Positions 43,701 to 50,859 of a stretch of DNA of 64,000 bases are shown one piece after another. The position numbers and the translations under genes were made by a program. Location of the stretch: positions 1-64,000 of the forward strand of contig JALSRN010000101.1 of assembly GCA_026984735.1 (NCBI GenBank), read 5' to 3'. Every line of letters begins with the position of its first letter. Within the stretch, counting starts at the first letter, position 1. The stretch is from Sedimenticola sp. (GTDB lineage: Bacteria; Pseudomonadota; Gammaproteobacteria; Chromatiales; Chromatiaceae). Under the pieces are notes generated by a model. The model ran no database searches and had not been told where the DNA came from. It saw only the letters and a list, made by a program, of their open reading frames with translations.

Positions 43701-44265
43701 GTTCGAACTCCACCAGCAGTTCCGGGTCCCGCATTCCCCAGGCATCGATGCGGTCCACCCCGCTCAGCCGTTGGAGATCCTTCTTCGCCTGCTGGGCCGC
43801 TTTGCGCAGCTGTTCGTTGTCGTCCAGGCCGTAGACGGTCACCACCGCCGTGGGAAAGGTGTTGGAGCTGGTCAATTCCAGCACCAGCGGCTCGCGGCTG
43901 CCTTCGGGAAGCTGGTCTTCGATTCGCTGGATGGCGCGCCGCACCTCCTGAATGCGTTTGTCGAAGGTGCGGGGATCGAGCTCCTCGAAGCGCACCACGA
44001 TGTTGGAGGCGCCGTAACGGCTGGTGCTGGAGACGAACTTGATGTTGCTGACGCGCGCCAGCTCGGTCTCGATGAGGTCGGTGACCCGTTTCTCCACGTC
44101 CTCCGCGGCGGCGCCTGGCCAGCCGGTCCAGATCACCAGCCAGTTGAAGTTCACCGGCGGATCCTGTTCGCGGGGCATCTGGGTGTAGCTCAGCCCGCCG
44201 ATGACCACCACCAGCAGAAAGGTGAGATTGACCAGAATGGGGTTGTTCAACAGGCGGCGGTACAT
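40750..44265 (-). CDS. RND family efflux pump, inner-membrane subunit, with extra C-terminal tail
   Basis: An 1171-residue RND permease. The N-terminus MYRRLLNNPILVNLTFLLV starts the first helix, MPREQDPPVNFN follows, and LGMLVDDSVVVAEAIY in TM4 holds the proton-relay Asp pair. LAGIAANDAIVLI marks TM10. After the last helix (ending PPLYAMLQSRRRRR) about 150 extra residues follow (41202-40750). These look soluble and TPR-like (EGRKRLAQNDNERAIWHLEQ and RRHLRKAERLRPGDGRL). The start shares one base with the adaptor stop. No outer-membrane TolC-like gene is adjacent. Substrate unknown. Confidence 0.9.
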   Translation of the reverse strand: MYRRLLNNPILVNLTFLLVVVIGGLSYTQMPREQDPPVNFNWLVIWTGWPGAAAEDVEKRVTDLIETELARVSNIKFVSSTSRYGASNIVVRFEELDPRTFDKRIQEVRRAIQRIEDQLPEGSREPLVLELTSSNTFPTAVVTVYGLDDNEQLRKAAQQAKKDLQRLSGVDRIDAWGMRDPELLVEFEPEKLIGLGISPKALADTVRAYFHDQALGRIRFSDQEWLVRLQGTSNDPRHLEGLPLVALQQEVPLRSVARIRQGREKARQLVAYEGEPAVMLSLFKTDRANNLELLDRIKKYIHERNPLLKKMGVQLALAYDQTVATRSAIGVMENNALIGLLLVVFVATLFLGWKIALFTGMGLVFSLAGTFWTLDAMGETLNVTVLLGIVIVLGMLVDDSVVVAEAIYTNLRKGLPRLQAATSAVREMWVPVSAATLTTIAAFLPLMLMPGVLGQFMEVVPLVVTVALVVSLAEAFWLLPAHVVESRADPLKAGRFQQWRTRFTRRLRHRYTRLLLKVMRHPGMAVGLGSALTLLCLAALLTGAVKVNFFANDLFRYFYVNVEMPPDTPLTETRATLERMARSIRQAVPVGELQNLTTVAGMEITDKEPRLSDNIGQIMVSLPPSSSDHLSVDEVIERMRASLTDLPGPERISFLRRKTGPPSEAPVSVKIRGDDIREVRAAAARLQRLMASIPGIRDIHNDDVRAGTQLSLRLDADAIQRAGIPPGDVSTTLALYVDGLAVADMRHQGETWKVRVKARPQRLQDVKSFLDWPVGLPGGGDVPLGKLVKHETRTTEGNIRHQDFRRTLTVTADLDSEVTDTLSANHRIQALWKEIAGDYPGVALDFSGELDDIQESLTSMGRLFLLGIGLIYMILGTQFRSYLQPLLILTTVPMAFTGVILGLLVNHIPLSLVTLYGVIALAGIAANDAIVLISTANHNLQRGGGLAAAIVLASRRRLLPIIITSLTTMAGLFSLAAGWGGESLVWSPVATAIVWGLGFSTLLTLFLVPPLYAMLQSRRRRREPEAATLPPDPALLNPGPLQRLRLMLIRLRSPEESRDLEDLAAIAEQPVLWEHYVEGRKRLAQNDNERAIWHLEQVAKGLPSNFAAHLGVAQAMIRWLQQWGWDVGYTARARRHLRKAERLRPGDGRLRELTQLLDRIDESAADALEPA

Positions 44266-45281
44266 CAGGGCTTCGTCACTTTCACCGGCTGCCCGTCGCG
44301 CACGCTGAAGCGGCCGGCGTCGATCACCAACTGGCTGGGGGGCAGGTCCACGCGGGCGGGCAGCCCCTGGACGGCGCCGGTGAGCGGGTGGAAGCGCGCC
44401 ACGCCCTTCTCGTAGAGAAAGAGCCCCAGTCGGCCCTCTCTCTGCACCAGGTAGTCGGCGGGCACGTGAGGCGCCGCCTCTTCCCACCGGAGTCGGCCGG
44501 CCGCGCCGGGCGGCGCGCTTTCGTTCCGAAACAGGTAGCGCACCTCGTAGCTGCGGATCCGCTTCTTCAGCAGGGGGATGACGGCCCGCAGCCGCAAGGG
44601 AAACGCCTTGCCCTCCACCAGGAAGCTCTGGCGGCGCGCCTCTTTCATGGTCTTGAGATCCTGCTGTTGCACCTGGGCGCTCACCTCCAGGTTGTTCAGA
44701 TCGACCAGCCGCAACAGGGGGGTGCCCGGCGTGGCGTAGTCGCCCTGGCTGGCGCGGCGCTCGGTGACCACGGCGTCGAAGGGCGCCGTCACCGTGCAGC
44801 GGGATTCGCGCCAGCGCGCCTCTTCCAGGTCGGCCTCGTGCACGTTCACCTCCGCTGAAAGGCGGTTGAACTCGGAGCTGCGCTGGTTGAACTGGTCCGA
44901 AGAGATGTTGTGCGACTTCACCAGCTTCTGGGCGTCCTTGAAGCGCTTGCGGGCGTAGTGGAGGCGCGCCTGCGCGGCGGACAGCGCCGCCTCGGCCCTT
45001 TTGCGGGCGATCACGTAGCTGCTGCAATCGATGCGGGCCAGCAGGTCGCCCGCCTTCACCCGGTCGCCGGGGCGCTGGGCGATCTCCACCACTTTTCCGG
45101 CGATCTCGGCGCCGATGAGCGTGTCGTTGAGGCTCACCACCGTGGCCGGCGCTTCTCTCACGGGGTGGAAGAGCAGCTTTTTCAGCGGCGCCACGGTCAC
45201 CGGAACGGGATTGGTCCCCGCGGGGGCGCCGGCGACCGCGAGCCACAGCAGCAGAAGCAGGATGGTTTGGCAGCGTTTCAT
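44265..45281 (-). CDS. RND periplasmic adaptor (membrane fusion protein)
   Basis: A 338-residue adaptor with a signal peptide (about residues 1-21) and no lipobox. GAEIAGKVVEIAQRPGDRVKAGDLLARID is the first half of the lipoyl domain; ARLHYARKRFKDAQKLVKSHN starts the helical hairpin; TVTAPFDAVVTERRASQGDYATPGTPL is the second lipoyl half. It should link the RND pump to an outer-membrane channel. It is first in an operon with the pump. A TATAGT-like -10 lies at 45352-45357 on this strand. Confidence 0.9.
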   Translation of the reverse strand: MKRCQTILLLLLWLAVAGAPAGTNPVPVTVAPLKKLLFHPVREAPATVVSLNDTLIGAEIAGKVVEIAQRPGDRVKAGDLLARIDCSSYVIARKRAEAALSAAQARLHYARKRFKDAQKLVKSHNISSDQFNQRSSEFNRLSAEVNVHEADLEEARWRESRCTVTAPFDAVVTERRASQGDYATPGTPLLRLVDLNNLEVSAQVQQQDLKTMKEARRQSFLVEGKAFPLRLRAVIPLLKKRIRSYEVRYLFRNESAPPGAAGRLRWEEAAPHVPADYLVQREGRLGLFLYEKGVARFHPLTGAVQGLPARVDLPPSQLVIDAGRFSVRDGQPVKVTKP

Positions 45282-45597
45282 CTCTGTTGGGGCCGGCGAG
45301 GTGCCGGCCGGAAAGCGGGCGTCGCTCTGAAAATCGGCTGAAAGTCGCTCAACTATAACTTCTCATGGCTTGTCGGTCCGCTTCCCACTTCACGTTCCAG
45401 CCATCGGCCGCAATCGATGGCCGGGACCTTGGCGGCCCTTGAGCGTCCCAAGGGCCTTTTCCATAGGGAGCCTTGGCGGCATTCCTTGCCGCCCTTCGGC
45501 GCGGCACCTTGCCACCAGCGCGCTCGTGGTGGCCGAGGGTGACATGGATCGGTGCCGGGTTAATAATAGCGCCTTCTCGACGAGGGGAGAGCGAACC
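45282..45597. other. Gene-free divergent region with three tandem hairpins
   Basis: This 316-base gap lies between the adaptor (-) and a lipoprotein gene (+). I find three perfect stems: GCCATCG/CGATGGC (45400-45421), GGCCCTTG/CAAGGGCC followed by TTTT (45434-45460, terminator-like on +), and GGCGGCA/TGCCGCC (45475-45493). CCTTGGCGGC is repeated at 45427 and 45471. TATAAC at 45354-45359 could be a + strand -10. A small RNA or leader is possible but unproven. Confidence 0.45.
45434..45460 (+). terminator. Rho-independent-terminator-like hairpin
   Basis: An eight-pair stem GGCCCTTG/CAAGGGCC with a seven-base loop is followed by four T residues on the + strand. No + strand gene ends upstream, so it would end an unannotated short transcript or act as an attenuator ahead of the lipoprotein gene. 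Confidence 0.45.
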
Positions 45598-46023
45598 ATG
45601 CGGTCTGCCGGAAAATGGGAAAAGAGGGCATTGCTGCTGTCACTGGTGGGGCTGGCGGTGCTGGTTACCGCCTGCTCCTCTCTGGAACAGGCCGGCAGTC
45701 AACGGAAACTGCAGACGCAGCTGCGCAGCTACGACCATGCGGTGCGGTGGGGCGACCTGCAAGGGGCGTACGCCTTCGTGAAACCGGGCGGCGAGCCGCT
45801 GGCGGTGCCAAATGGCCTGGAGAACATCCGGGTCACCGACTACGAACCTCTCACCACCGTTACGGAAGAGGAGGGAAAGCGGGTTCGCCGGCAGGTGAAG
45901 ATTCAGTATGTGCGCCGTGACCGGCAGGTGGTTCGCACCTTCGTCGACGAGCAGGTTTGGGAGTACGACGACAAGCTCGGCAACTGGTTCCGCACCAATG
46001 CGCCGCCGGAGTTCGAGCGGTGA
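45598..46023 (+). CDS. Lipoprotein of unknown function
   Basis: A 141-residue protein with a signal peptide and lipobox LVTAC (cysteine near residue 26), so it is a lipoprotein. The mature part is basic and acidic with a YVRRDRQVVRTFVDEQVWEY segment, and I do not recognise a family for certain. ATG 45598 has GGAGAG eight bases upstream; a longer frame from 45370 includes the hairpin region and is unlikely. Its stop overlaps the GTG start of the next gene (GTGA), so both are made together. Confidence 0.8.
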   Translation: MRSAGKWEKRALLLSLVGLAVLVTACSSLEQAGSQRKLQTQLRSYDHAVRWGDLQGAYAFVKPGGEPLAVPNGLENIRVTDYEPLTTVTEEEGKRVRRQVKIQYVRRDRQVVRTFVDEQVWEYDDKLGNWFRTNAPPEFER

Positions 46024-46694
46024 GGCGCGTCCCCTTCAGCGAGCGGCCCGGCCGGCACGAACGCCACTATCGGCGGCGTCTCCATCCACTTTTCCCCCGC
46101 CCGGTCGAGAAGGTGACCGACGACGACCTGCTGGAGGCGCAGCGGCTCGATCACGAAGAGCTGGTGGAGGTCCTCTCCTCCTTGCGCGAGCTGGTGGGGC
46201 GGGCGGCGCGGTTGCGGCCCAATGAGGAGAGCCAGGTGGTGCTCGACCTCAAGGCGGAATTGGAGCGTCACTACGAAGAGGCGTGCCGCCTGGCCGACGC
46301 CCAAGGCGCCAACAAGGAGGCCATCGCCCATCTCATCGAAGTGATCATGAACACCATCCGCCGAGCGGCGGCGGGCGACCCGCTGGCGGAGCGGGAGCTG
46401 GCCCAGGAAGCGGAAGCGCGAAGGCTCCATTTCCAGCTGCTCGAATCGCCCCTGGTGGCGGATCTGCTGCATCCGCGGACATTGGTGCAGCCGGACGAGC
46501 TGCCGGTGGTGCTGCTCACCGACCCCCAGGATCAGGTGGAGGCGGCGCTGGAACTGTTCGACGACGATCAGCTGGGGCTGCTGCTGAAAGAGGCGCGCCG
46601 CCTGCTGGAAGAGACGGGCGGCGCGGGTTGGGAGCCGGAGCGGGAGCGGCTCGCCTGGCTGGAGGCCCGGCTGGCCGCCCGAAGGGGAGGTTGA
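46020..46694 (+). CDS. Conserved-looking hypothetical protein
   Basis: A 224-residue, mostly helical, acidic soluble protein without signal peptide or recognised motif. The start is GTG 46020, coupled to the lipoprotein stop. Regions such as DDDLLEAQRLDHEELVEVLSS and ELFDDDQLGLLLKEARRLLE suggest long helices. It converges on a small exported-protein gene with seven bases between stops. Function unknown. Confidence 0.7.
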   Translation: MRRVPFSERPGRHERHYRRRLHPLFPRPVEKVTDDDLLEAQRLDHEELVEVLSSLRELVGRAARLRPNEESQVVLDLKAELERHYEEACRLADAQGANKEAIAHLIEVIMNTIRRAAAGDPLAERELAQEAEARRLHFQLLESPLVADLLHPRTLVQPDELPVVLLTDPQDQVEAALELFDDDQLGLLLKEARRLLEETGGAGWEPERERLAWLEARLAARRGG

Positions 46695-46701
46695 GCGGGG
46701 T

Positions 46702-47013
46702 TCACACGCCGAGATCGGGGTTCTCCCTCACCAGCCGGTCATAGCCGCTTTCGCGGTACGCTTCCAGCCCTTTCGGGGTGACGGCCTGGAACCCTTCCGG
46801 GACGGTCTCGTCGTCGGGATTGCCCCGGTAGATCTGGTGCAACGAGATCGCCGGCTGCACCACCGAGGGCGTCGGATCGGTGCTCCGGTAGTGGAGGGTG
46901 CTGGTCTCGGCGGCCAGGTCTTCGCTCCCGATCTGGCGTTCGTAGGCGAAGTCGCCGGCCACCGCAAGGTTGGCGATCAGGCCGAGTACGGGTAATGTGA
47001 TCAATGCTTTCAT
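46702..47013 (-). CDS. Small exported protein of unknown function
   Basis: A 103-residue protein with a clear signal peptide (MKALITLPVLGLIANLAVAG; cleavage probably after AVA). The mature ~84 residues have no cysteine and no recognised domain; QAVTPKGLEAYRESGYDRLV is its most distinctive part. GAGGAGA precedes ATG 47013. Function unknown. Confidence 0.75.
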   Translation of the reverse strand: MKALITLPVLGLIANLAVAGDFAYERQIGSEDLAAETSTLHYRSTDPTPSVVQPAISLHQIYRGNPDDETVPEGFQAVTPKGLEAYRESGYDRLVRENPDLGV

Positions 47014-47112
47014 GGTTCTCTCCTCGTGACTTTGTGGTGTGGGTGCCTCTGTGTCAAAAGAGACCCGTCCGCCGCCCCTTTCATTTCCAGCCGACGAAGG
47101 TGAACGCCTGCC

Positions 47113-48579
47113 ATGAACTACCGGGACCTGCGTGATTTTCTTTCCCGCCTCGAGGAGCGGGGCGAGCTGAAGCGGATCGGGGTGGAGGTGGATCCCCGTC
47201 TCGAGATGACCGAGATCAGCGACCGGGTGCTGCGCGCCGGCGGCCCGGCCCTGCTTTTCGAAAGGCCCAAGGGACACCGCATCCCTGTGCTCACCAATCT
47301 GTTCGGCACCACCGGGCGGGTGGCGCTGGGCATGGGCGAGGAGAGCGTCGACGCCCTGCGCGAAGTGGGGAGGCTGCTGGCGGCGCTCAAGGAGCCCGAT
47401 CCGCCCAAGGGGATGAAGGACGCCTGGGAGAAGCTGCCGCTCTACCGCAAGGTGCTGGACATGGCGCCCAAGGAGCGGCGCGGCGCTCCCTGCCAGGAGG
47501 TGGTGCTGGAAGGGGAGGCGGTGGACCTGGGCGCGCTGCCGGTGCAGACCTGCTGGCCGGAAGACGCCGGCCCCCTGGTGACCTGGGGGCTGGTGATCAC
47601 CCGCGGCCCGGAGAAGCCGCGACAGAACTTGGGCATCTATCGCATGCAGGTGATCGGCCGCAACCGCCTCATCATGCGCTGGCTGGCCCACCGCGGCGGC
47701 GCGCTCGATTTCCGCGAGTGGCAGGCCCGCCATCCGGGCGAACCCTTTCCGGTTTCGGTGGCCCTGGGCGCCGATCCGGCCACCATCCTGGCGGCGGTGA
47801 CGCCGGTGCCCGACACGCTGTCGGAATACGCCTTCGCCGGGCTGTTGCGTGGTTCCCGCACGGAAGTGGCCCGCAGCCTGGGCAGCGATCTCCAGGTGCC
47901 TGCCTCGGCGGAGTTCGTGCTGGAGGGGGTGATCCATCCCGGCGAGACGGCCCCCGAGGGGCCCTTCGGCGATCACACCGGCTACTACAACGAGGTGGAG
48001 ACGTTTCCGGTCTTCACGGTGGAGCGCATCACCCACCGCCGCGATCCCATCTACCACAGCACCTACACCGGCCGCCCGCCCGACGAGCCGGCCATCCTGG
48101 GAGTGGCGCTCAACGAAGTCTTCGTGCCCCTGCTGCAGAAGCAGTTTCCCGAGATCACCGACTTCTACCTGCCGCCCGAAGGGTGCTCCTACCGGCTGGC
48201 GGTGGTGAGCATGAAGAAACAGTATCCCGGCCACGCCAAGCGGGTGATGTTCGGCGTCTGGTCCTTCCTACGGCAGTTCATGTACACCAAGTTCGTCATC
48301 GTCACCGACGACGACGTGAACGTGCGCGACTGGAACGACGTCGTCTGGGCCATCACCACCCGCATGGATCCGGCGCGCGACACCCTGGTGGTGGAGAACA
48401 CTCCCATCGACTATCTCGATTTCGCCTCGCCGGTGTCGGGACTGGGGTCGAAGATGGGGCTGGACGCCACCTCCAAATGGCCGGGCGAGACGGAGCGCCA
48501 GTGGGGGCGGCCCATCATCCGCGACCCGGAGGTGGTGAAGCGGGTGGACGCGCTCTGGAGCCGGCTCGGCCTCGATTGA
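47113..48579 (+). CDS. ubiD: UbiD family decarboxylase (3-octaprenyl-4-hydroxybenzoate carboxy-lyase)
   Basis: A 488-residue UbiD, the prenylated-FMN-dependent decarboxylase of ubiquinone biosynthesis. [20 protein letters not shown] is the family N-terminus. [29 protein letters not shown] and [20 protein letters not shown] carry the conserved Arg/Glu residues of the active site. Length equals the E. coli protein. The UbiX partner that makes prenyl-FMN is not in the window. It converges on purC. Confidence 0.96.
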   Translation: MNYRDLRDFLSRLEERGELKRIGVEVDPRLEMTEISDRVLRAGGPALLFERPKGHRIPVLTNLFGTTGRVALGMGEESVDALREVGRLLAALKEPDPPKGMKDAWEKLPLYRKVLDMAPKERRGAPCQEVVLEGEAVDLGALPVQTCWPEDAGPLVTWGLVITRGPEKPRQNLGIYRMQVIGRNRLIMRWLAHRGGALDFREWQARHPGEPFPVSVALGADPATILAAVTPVPDTLSEYAFAGLLRGSRTEVARSLGSDLQVPASAEFVLEGVIHPGETAPEGPFGDHTGYYNEVETFPVFTVERITHRRDPIYHSTYTGRPPDEPAILGVALNEVFVPLLQKQFPEITDFYLPPEGCSYRLAVVSMKKQYPGHAKRVMFGVWSFLRQFMYTKFVIVTDDDVNVRDWNDVVWAITTRMDPARDTLVVENTPIDYLDFASPVSGLGSKMGLDATSKWPGETERQWGRPIIRDPEVVKRVDALWSRLGLD

Positions 48580-48615
48580 GGCGGCCGTTCCATCTCGATA
48601 CGCCGTCGTTCCGGC

Positions 48616-48633
48616 CGCGGTTCGACCGCGTTT
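48616..48633 (+). terminator. Possible weak terminator after ubiD
   Basis: CGCGGT (48616-48621) pairs with ACCGCG (48625-48630), followed by TTT. The stem is short and the T-run brief, so this is tentative. It lies in the 100-base gap between the ubiD and purC stops. Confidence 0.3.
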
Positions 48634-48679
48634 CCCTCCGCGCGGGAAGGGCGAGGGGCGACTTCTTTTCGGTGCCGGG

Positions 48680-49573
48680 TCAATAATCCGCGCGGCCGGT
48701 GATCCGCCGTTCCGCCTCGCGGTACTTTTCGGCCGTCTTGTCGATGATCTCCTGGGGCAGTTCCGGCGCCGGAGGGCGCTTGTCCCAACCGATGGACTCC
48801 AGATAGTCGCGCACGAACTGCTTGTCGAAACTGGGTGGGCTGATGCCGGGCCGGTACCGGTCCGCCGGCCAGAAGCGCGAAGAGTCGGGGGTGAGCACTT
48901 CGTCGATGAGATGGAGGCGTCCCCCTTCGTCGAGGCCGAACTCGAACTTGGTGTCGGCGATGAGGATGCCCCGCTCCCGCGCGTGGGCCGCCGCGTCCGT
49001 ATAGATCTCCAGGCTCGCGCGGCGCACCTCTTCCGCCAGTTCCCGCCCCACCAGGGCGGCCACGTGGTCGAAATCGATGTTCTGGTCGTGCTCGCCCAGG
49101 TCGGCCTTGGTGGAGGGGGTGAAGATGGGCTCGGGCAGGCGCTCGGCCAGGCGGAGCCCCGGCGGCAGGGGAATGCCGCAGACGGCGCCGCTTTTCTGGT
49201 AATCTTTCCAGCCGGAACCGATGAGATAGCCCCGAACGATCGCCTCCACGGGCAGGGGCTGCAACCTGCGCACCACCACGGCGCGATCGCCCAGCCGTCG
49301 CCGCTCGGCCGGATCGGGGACCACCGCTTCCACGGGAATGCCGGCGAGCTGGTTGGGCAGGATCGAAGCGGTGCGCTCGAACCAGAAGTTGGAGACGCGC
49401 GTCAGGACCTCGCCCTTGCCGGGGATGGGTTGGGGGAAGACCACGTCGAAGGCGGAGAGACGGTCGGTTGCGACGATTAGCAGGTGTTCGTCGTCCACCG
49501 CGTAGATGTCCCGGACCTTGCCGCGGCCCAGCAGTTCAAGGCCTGAAAGATCGGACTGGTAGAGGGCGGTCAT
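48680..49573 (-). CDS. purC: Phosphoribosylaminoimidazole-succinocarboxamide synthase (SAICAR synthase)
   Basis: A 297-residue purine-biosynthesis enzyme that joins aspartate to CAIR using [33 protein letters not shown] is the ATP-binding N-terminal block; [16 protein letters not shown] and [14 protein letters not shown] are family signatures. The length fits the longer (about 300-residue) form. ATG 49573 is used; a TATAAT -10 lies at 49602-49607 on this strand. Confidence 0.97.
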   Translation of the reverse strand: MTALYQSDLSGLELLGRGKVRDIYAVDDEHLLIVATDRLSAFDVVFPQPIPGKGEVLTRVSNFWFERTASILPNQLAGIPVEAVVPDPAERRRLGDRAVVVRRLQPLPVEAIVRGYLIGSGWKDYQKSGAVCGIPLPPGLRLAERLPEPIFTPSTKADLGEHDQNIDFDHVAALVGRELAEEVRRASLEIYTDAAAHARERGILIADTKFEFGLDEGGRLHLIDEVLTPDSSRFWPADRYRPGISPPSFDKQFVRDYLESIGWDKRPPAPELPQEIIDKTAEKYREAERRITGRADY

Positions 49574-49601
49574 GAGCAGCGGGTGAAAGAGCGAAAACCG
49601 G

Positions 49602-49607
49602 ATTATA
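49602..49607 (-). promoter_or_regulatory. -10 box (TATAAT) for purC
   Basis: A perfect minus-strand TATAAT 29 bases before the purC ATG. No good -35 at 17 bp. It also overlaps the region just before the next + strand gene. Confidence 0.5.
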
Positions 49608-49610
49608 CCC

Positions 49611-50048
49611 ATGGAGAATCCAACCCACACCGATTACCTCGCCGCCTTCCGCGGCAGCTTCACCTCCGCCCTGCGCTGGCCCCAGCTGGACGCGCTCTGG
49701 GAGCGGCTTCGCGCCAAGCCGGAAGGGTGGTATGTCTACGCCGTGGGCGAGGCGCCTCCCGCCGAGCCGGCCAGCGCCGAGGCGTTTCTCGATTTCCTCA
49801 CCGAGATCGACCGTCTGCTGCGCGCCGAGCACGACGAGGACTACTGCGGCATCGTCTATGCCGACGATCCGCAGGATCCTTCCATGGTGAAGATCTACGA
49901 TCCCAACAATCTCGGCGTGGTGTGCGGCTACAGCGACAATCCGCCCCTGCCCGGCTGGGTGCTCAGCCGCATCCCGCCGGTGGATCTGGAAGCGGAACGC
50001 CCCCCGCCCAACAACCGGCGGCGGTGGTGGCGGAAGCTGTTCGGCTAG
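49611..50048 (+). CDS. Hypothetical protein
   Basis: A 145-residue soluble acidic protein ending in a basic [10 protein letters not shown] tail. I recognise no catalytic motif; [23 protein letters not shown] and [20 protein letters not shown] look like conserved blocks. No Shine-Dalgarno sequence precedes ATG 49611, which sits directly next to the purC promoter; a very short leader is possible. Function unknown. Confidence 0.72.
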   Translation: MENPTHTDYLAAFRGSFTSALRWPQLDALWERLRAKPEGWYVYAVGEAPPAEPASAEAFLDFLTEIDRLLRAEHDEDYCGIVYADDPQDPSMVKIYDPNNLGVVCGYSDNPPLPGWVLSRIPPVDLEAERPPPNNRRRWWRKLFG

Positions 50049-50125
50049 CTTCGGCTGGCGCCGGCGCGAATAACCAAGTAAAATACTCTACAATTAGCAT
50101 GACAACGAACATTTGGAGTGAGACG

Positions 50126-50551
50126 ATGAGTGACGAAACCAAGAAGCAGGCGCTGGCCGACATCACCCGTGCGGTGATGCACGTGCTGGACAACTGGAGG
50201 CTCGATACCGACACCATGCGCCAAGTGCTCGGCATGCCGGAGGATGTGCGCGCCCGGGCGTTCGCCAAGTTCCGGGAGGGGAGCGCCACCTTTCCCTCCG
50301 ACCCGCAGGTGTTGCGCCGTTGTGAGTATGTACTGCGCATCGCCGACGCGCTGCGCACCGCCTACCCGGTGAACCCCAAGATGGGAGGGCGCTGGATTCA
50401 CCAGCGGCAGAAGCGCTTCGGGGGACGTACCCCCATCTCCATGATTCTCGAGGACGGCGAGACCGGGTTGGCGGTGGTGTTGGGGGAAGTGGACTGCACC
50501 TTCGCGTGGGACTGCACCGGCTCCAAGGCCGTCTCCGCCGCTGGAAAGTGA
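50126..50551 (+). CDS. Xre/MbcA/ParS-type antitoxin-like protein (DUF2384 domain)
   Basis: A 141-residue protein. The C-terminal IHQRQKRFGGRTPISMILED segment followed by GETGLAVVLGEVDC matches the toxin-binding DUF2384 domain of RES/Xre-type antitoxins; an N-terminal helix-turn-helix-like part (MPEDVRARAFAKFRE) precedes it. No RES-domain toxin is adjacent: the next gene is typA. It may be an orphan regulator. ATG 50126 has GGAGTG upstream; an in-frame ATG at 50099 is possible. Confidence 0.75.
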   Translation: MSDETKKQALADITRAVMHVLDNWRLDTDTMRQVLGMPEDVRARAFAKFREGSATFPSDPQVLRRCEYVLRIADALRTAYPVNPKMGGRWIHQRQKRFGGRTPISMILEDGETGLAVVLGEVDCTFAWDCTGSKAVSAAGK

Positions 50552-50753
50552 TGCGGAGGGTCTTCCCAGAGCTGTTATGCACACGCTTTTCGAAAGTGAA
50601 TGAAACTCTGGTCGTTGCGCGACAATAATGTGTCTCTTTTTGAAAATACCTCCCAAGTATTTGAAAAAAATAGAGTAATCGAGTTGAGCAATTTTTGTAC
50701 GATCTGACGAAAATCAAGAATTCATGGGCCTCGAGGCTCTTTTCCCCGGTTTG

Positions 50754-50784
50754 ATCCACAAAGTTTTCCACAGGTTTTGTGGAT
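50754..50784. promoter_or_regulatory. Inverted repeat with DnaA-box-like sequences
   Basis: Nine-base perfect arms ATCCACAAA and TTTGTGGAT flank a 13-base spacer containing TTTTCCACA, which fits the DnaA box TTWTNCACA. The left arm overlaps TGATCCACA (one mismatch). It may be an operator for typA or a DnaA site; it is far too small for an origin. Confidence 0.45.
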
Positions 50785-50821
50785 TGGATCTTCCCCCCTC
50801 GGTGTACGCCCTCGAAGGGCG

Positions 50822-50827
50822 TATAAT
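50822..50827 (+). promoter_or_regulatory. -10 box (TATAAT) for typA
   Basis: A perfect TATAAT in the context GCGTATAATC, 33 bases before the typA ATG. The leader would be about 25 bases, pyrimidine-rich, and has no Shine-Dalgarno sequence. Confidence 0.6.
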
Positions 50828-50859
50828 CGCCGGCTTCTGCAGCGATCCCTCCTCTCTTC

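Larger units (their letters stand above)
50552..50859. other. A+T-rich regulatory gap before typA
   Basis: A 308-base region with no credible gene, much richer in A and T than its flanks in its first half. It holds a dyad ATCCACAAA (50754-50762)/TTTGTGGAT (50776-50784), a DnaA-box-like TTTTCCACA between the arms, and the typA -10 at 50822. Confidence 0.6.

Noticed and set aside
44266..45246. Upstream extension of the RND pump frame
   Set aside because: It overlaps the adaptor gene in another frame; the real RND N-terminus MYRRLLNNP starts at 44265.
50754..50784. Replication origin
   Set aside because: DnaA-like boxes are present, but there are only two or three, with no AT-rich unwinding array and no dnaA, dnaN or gidA nearby.
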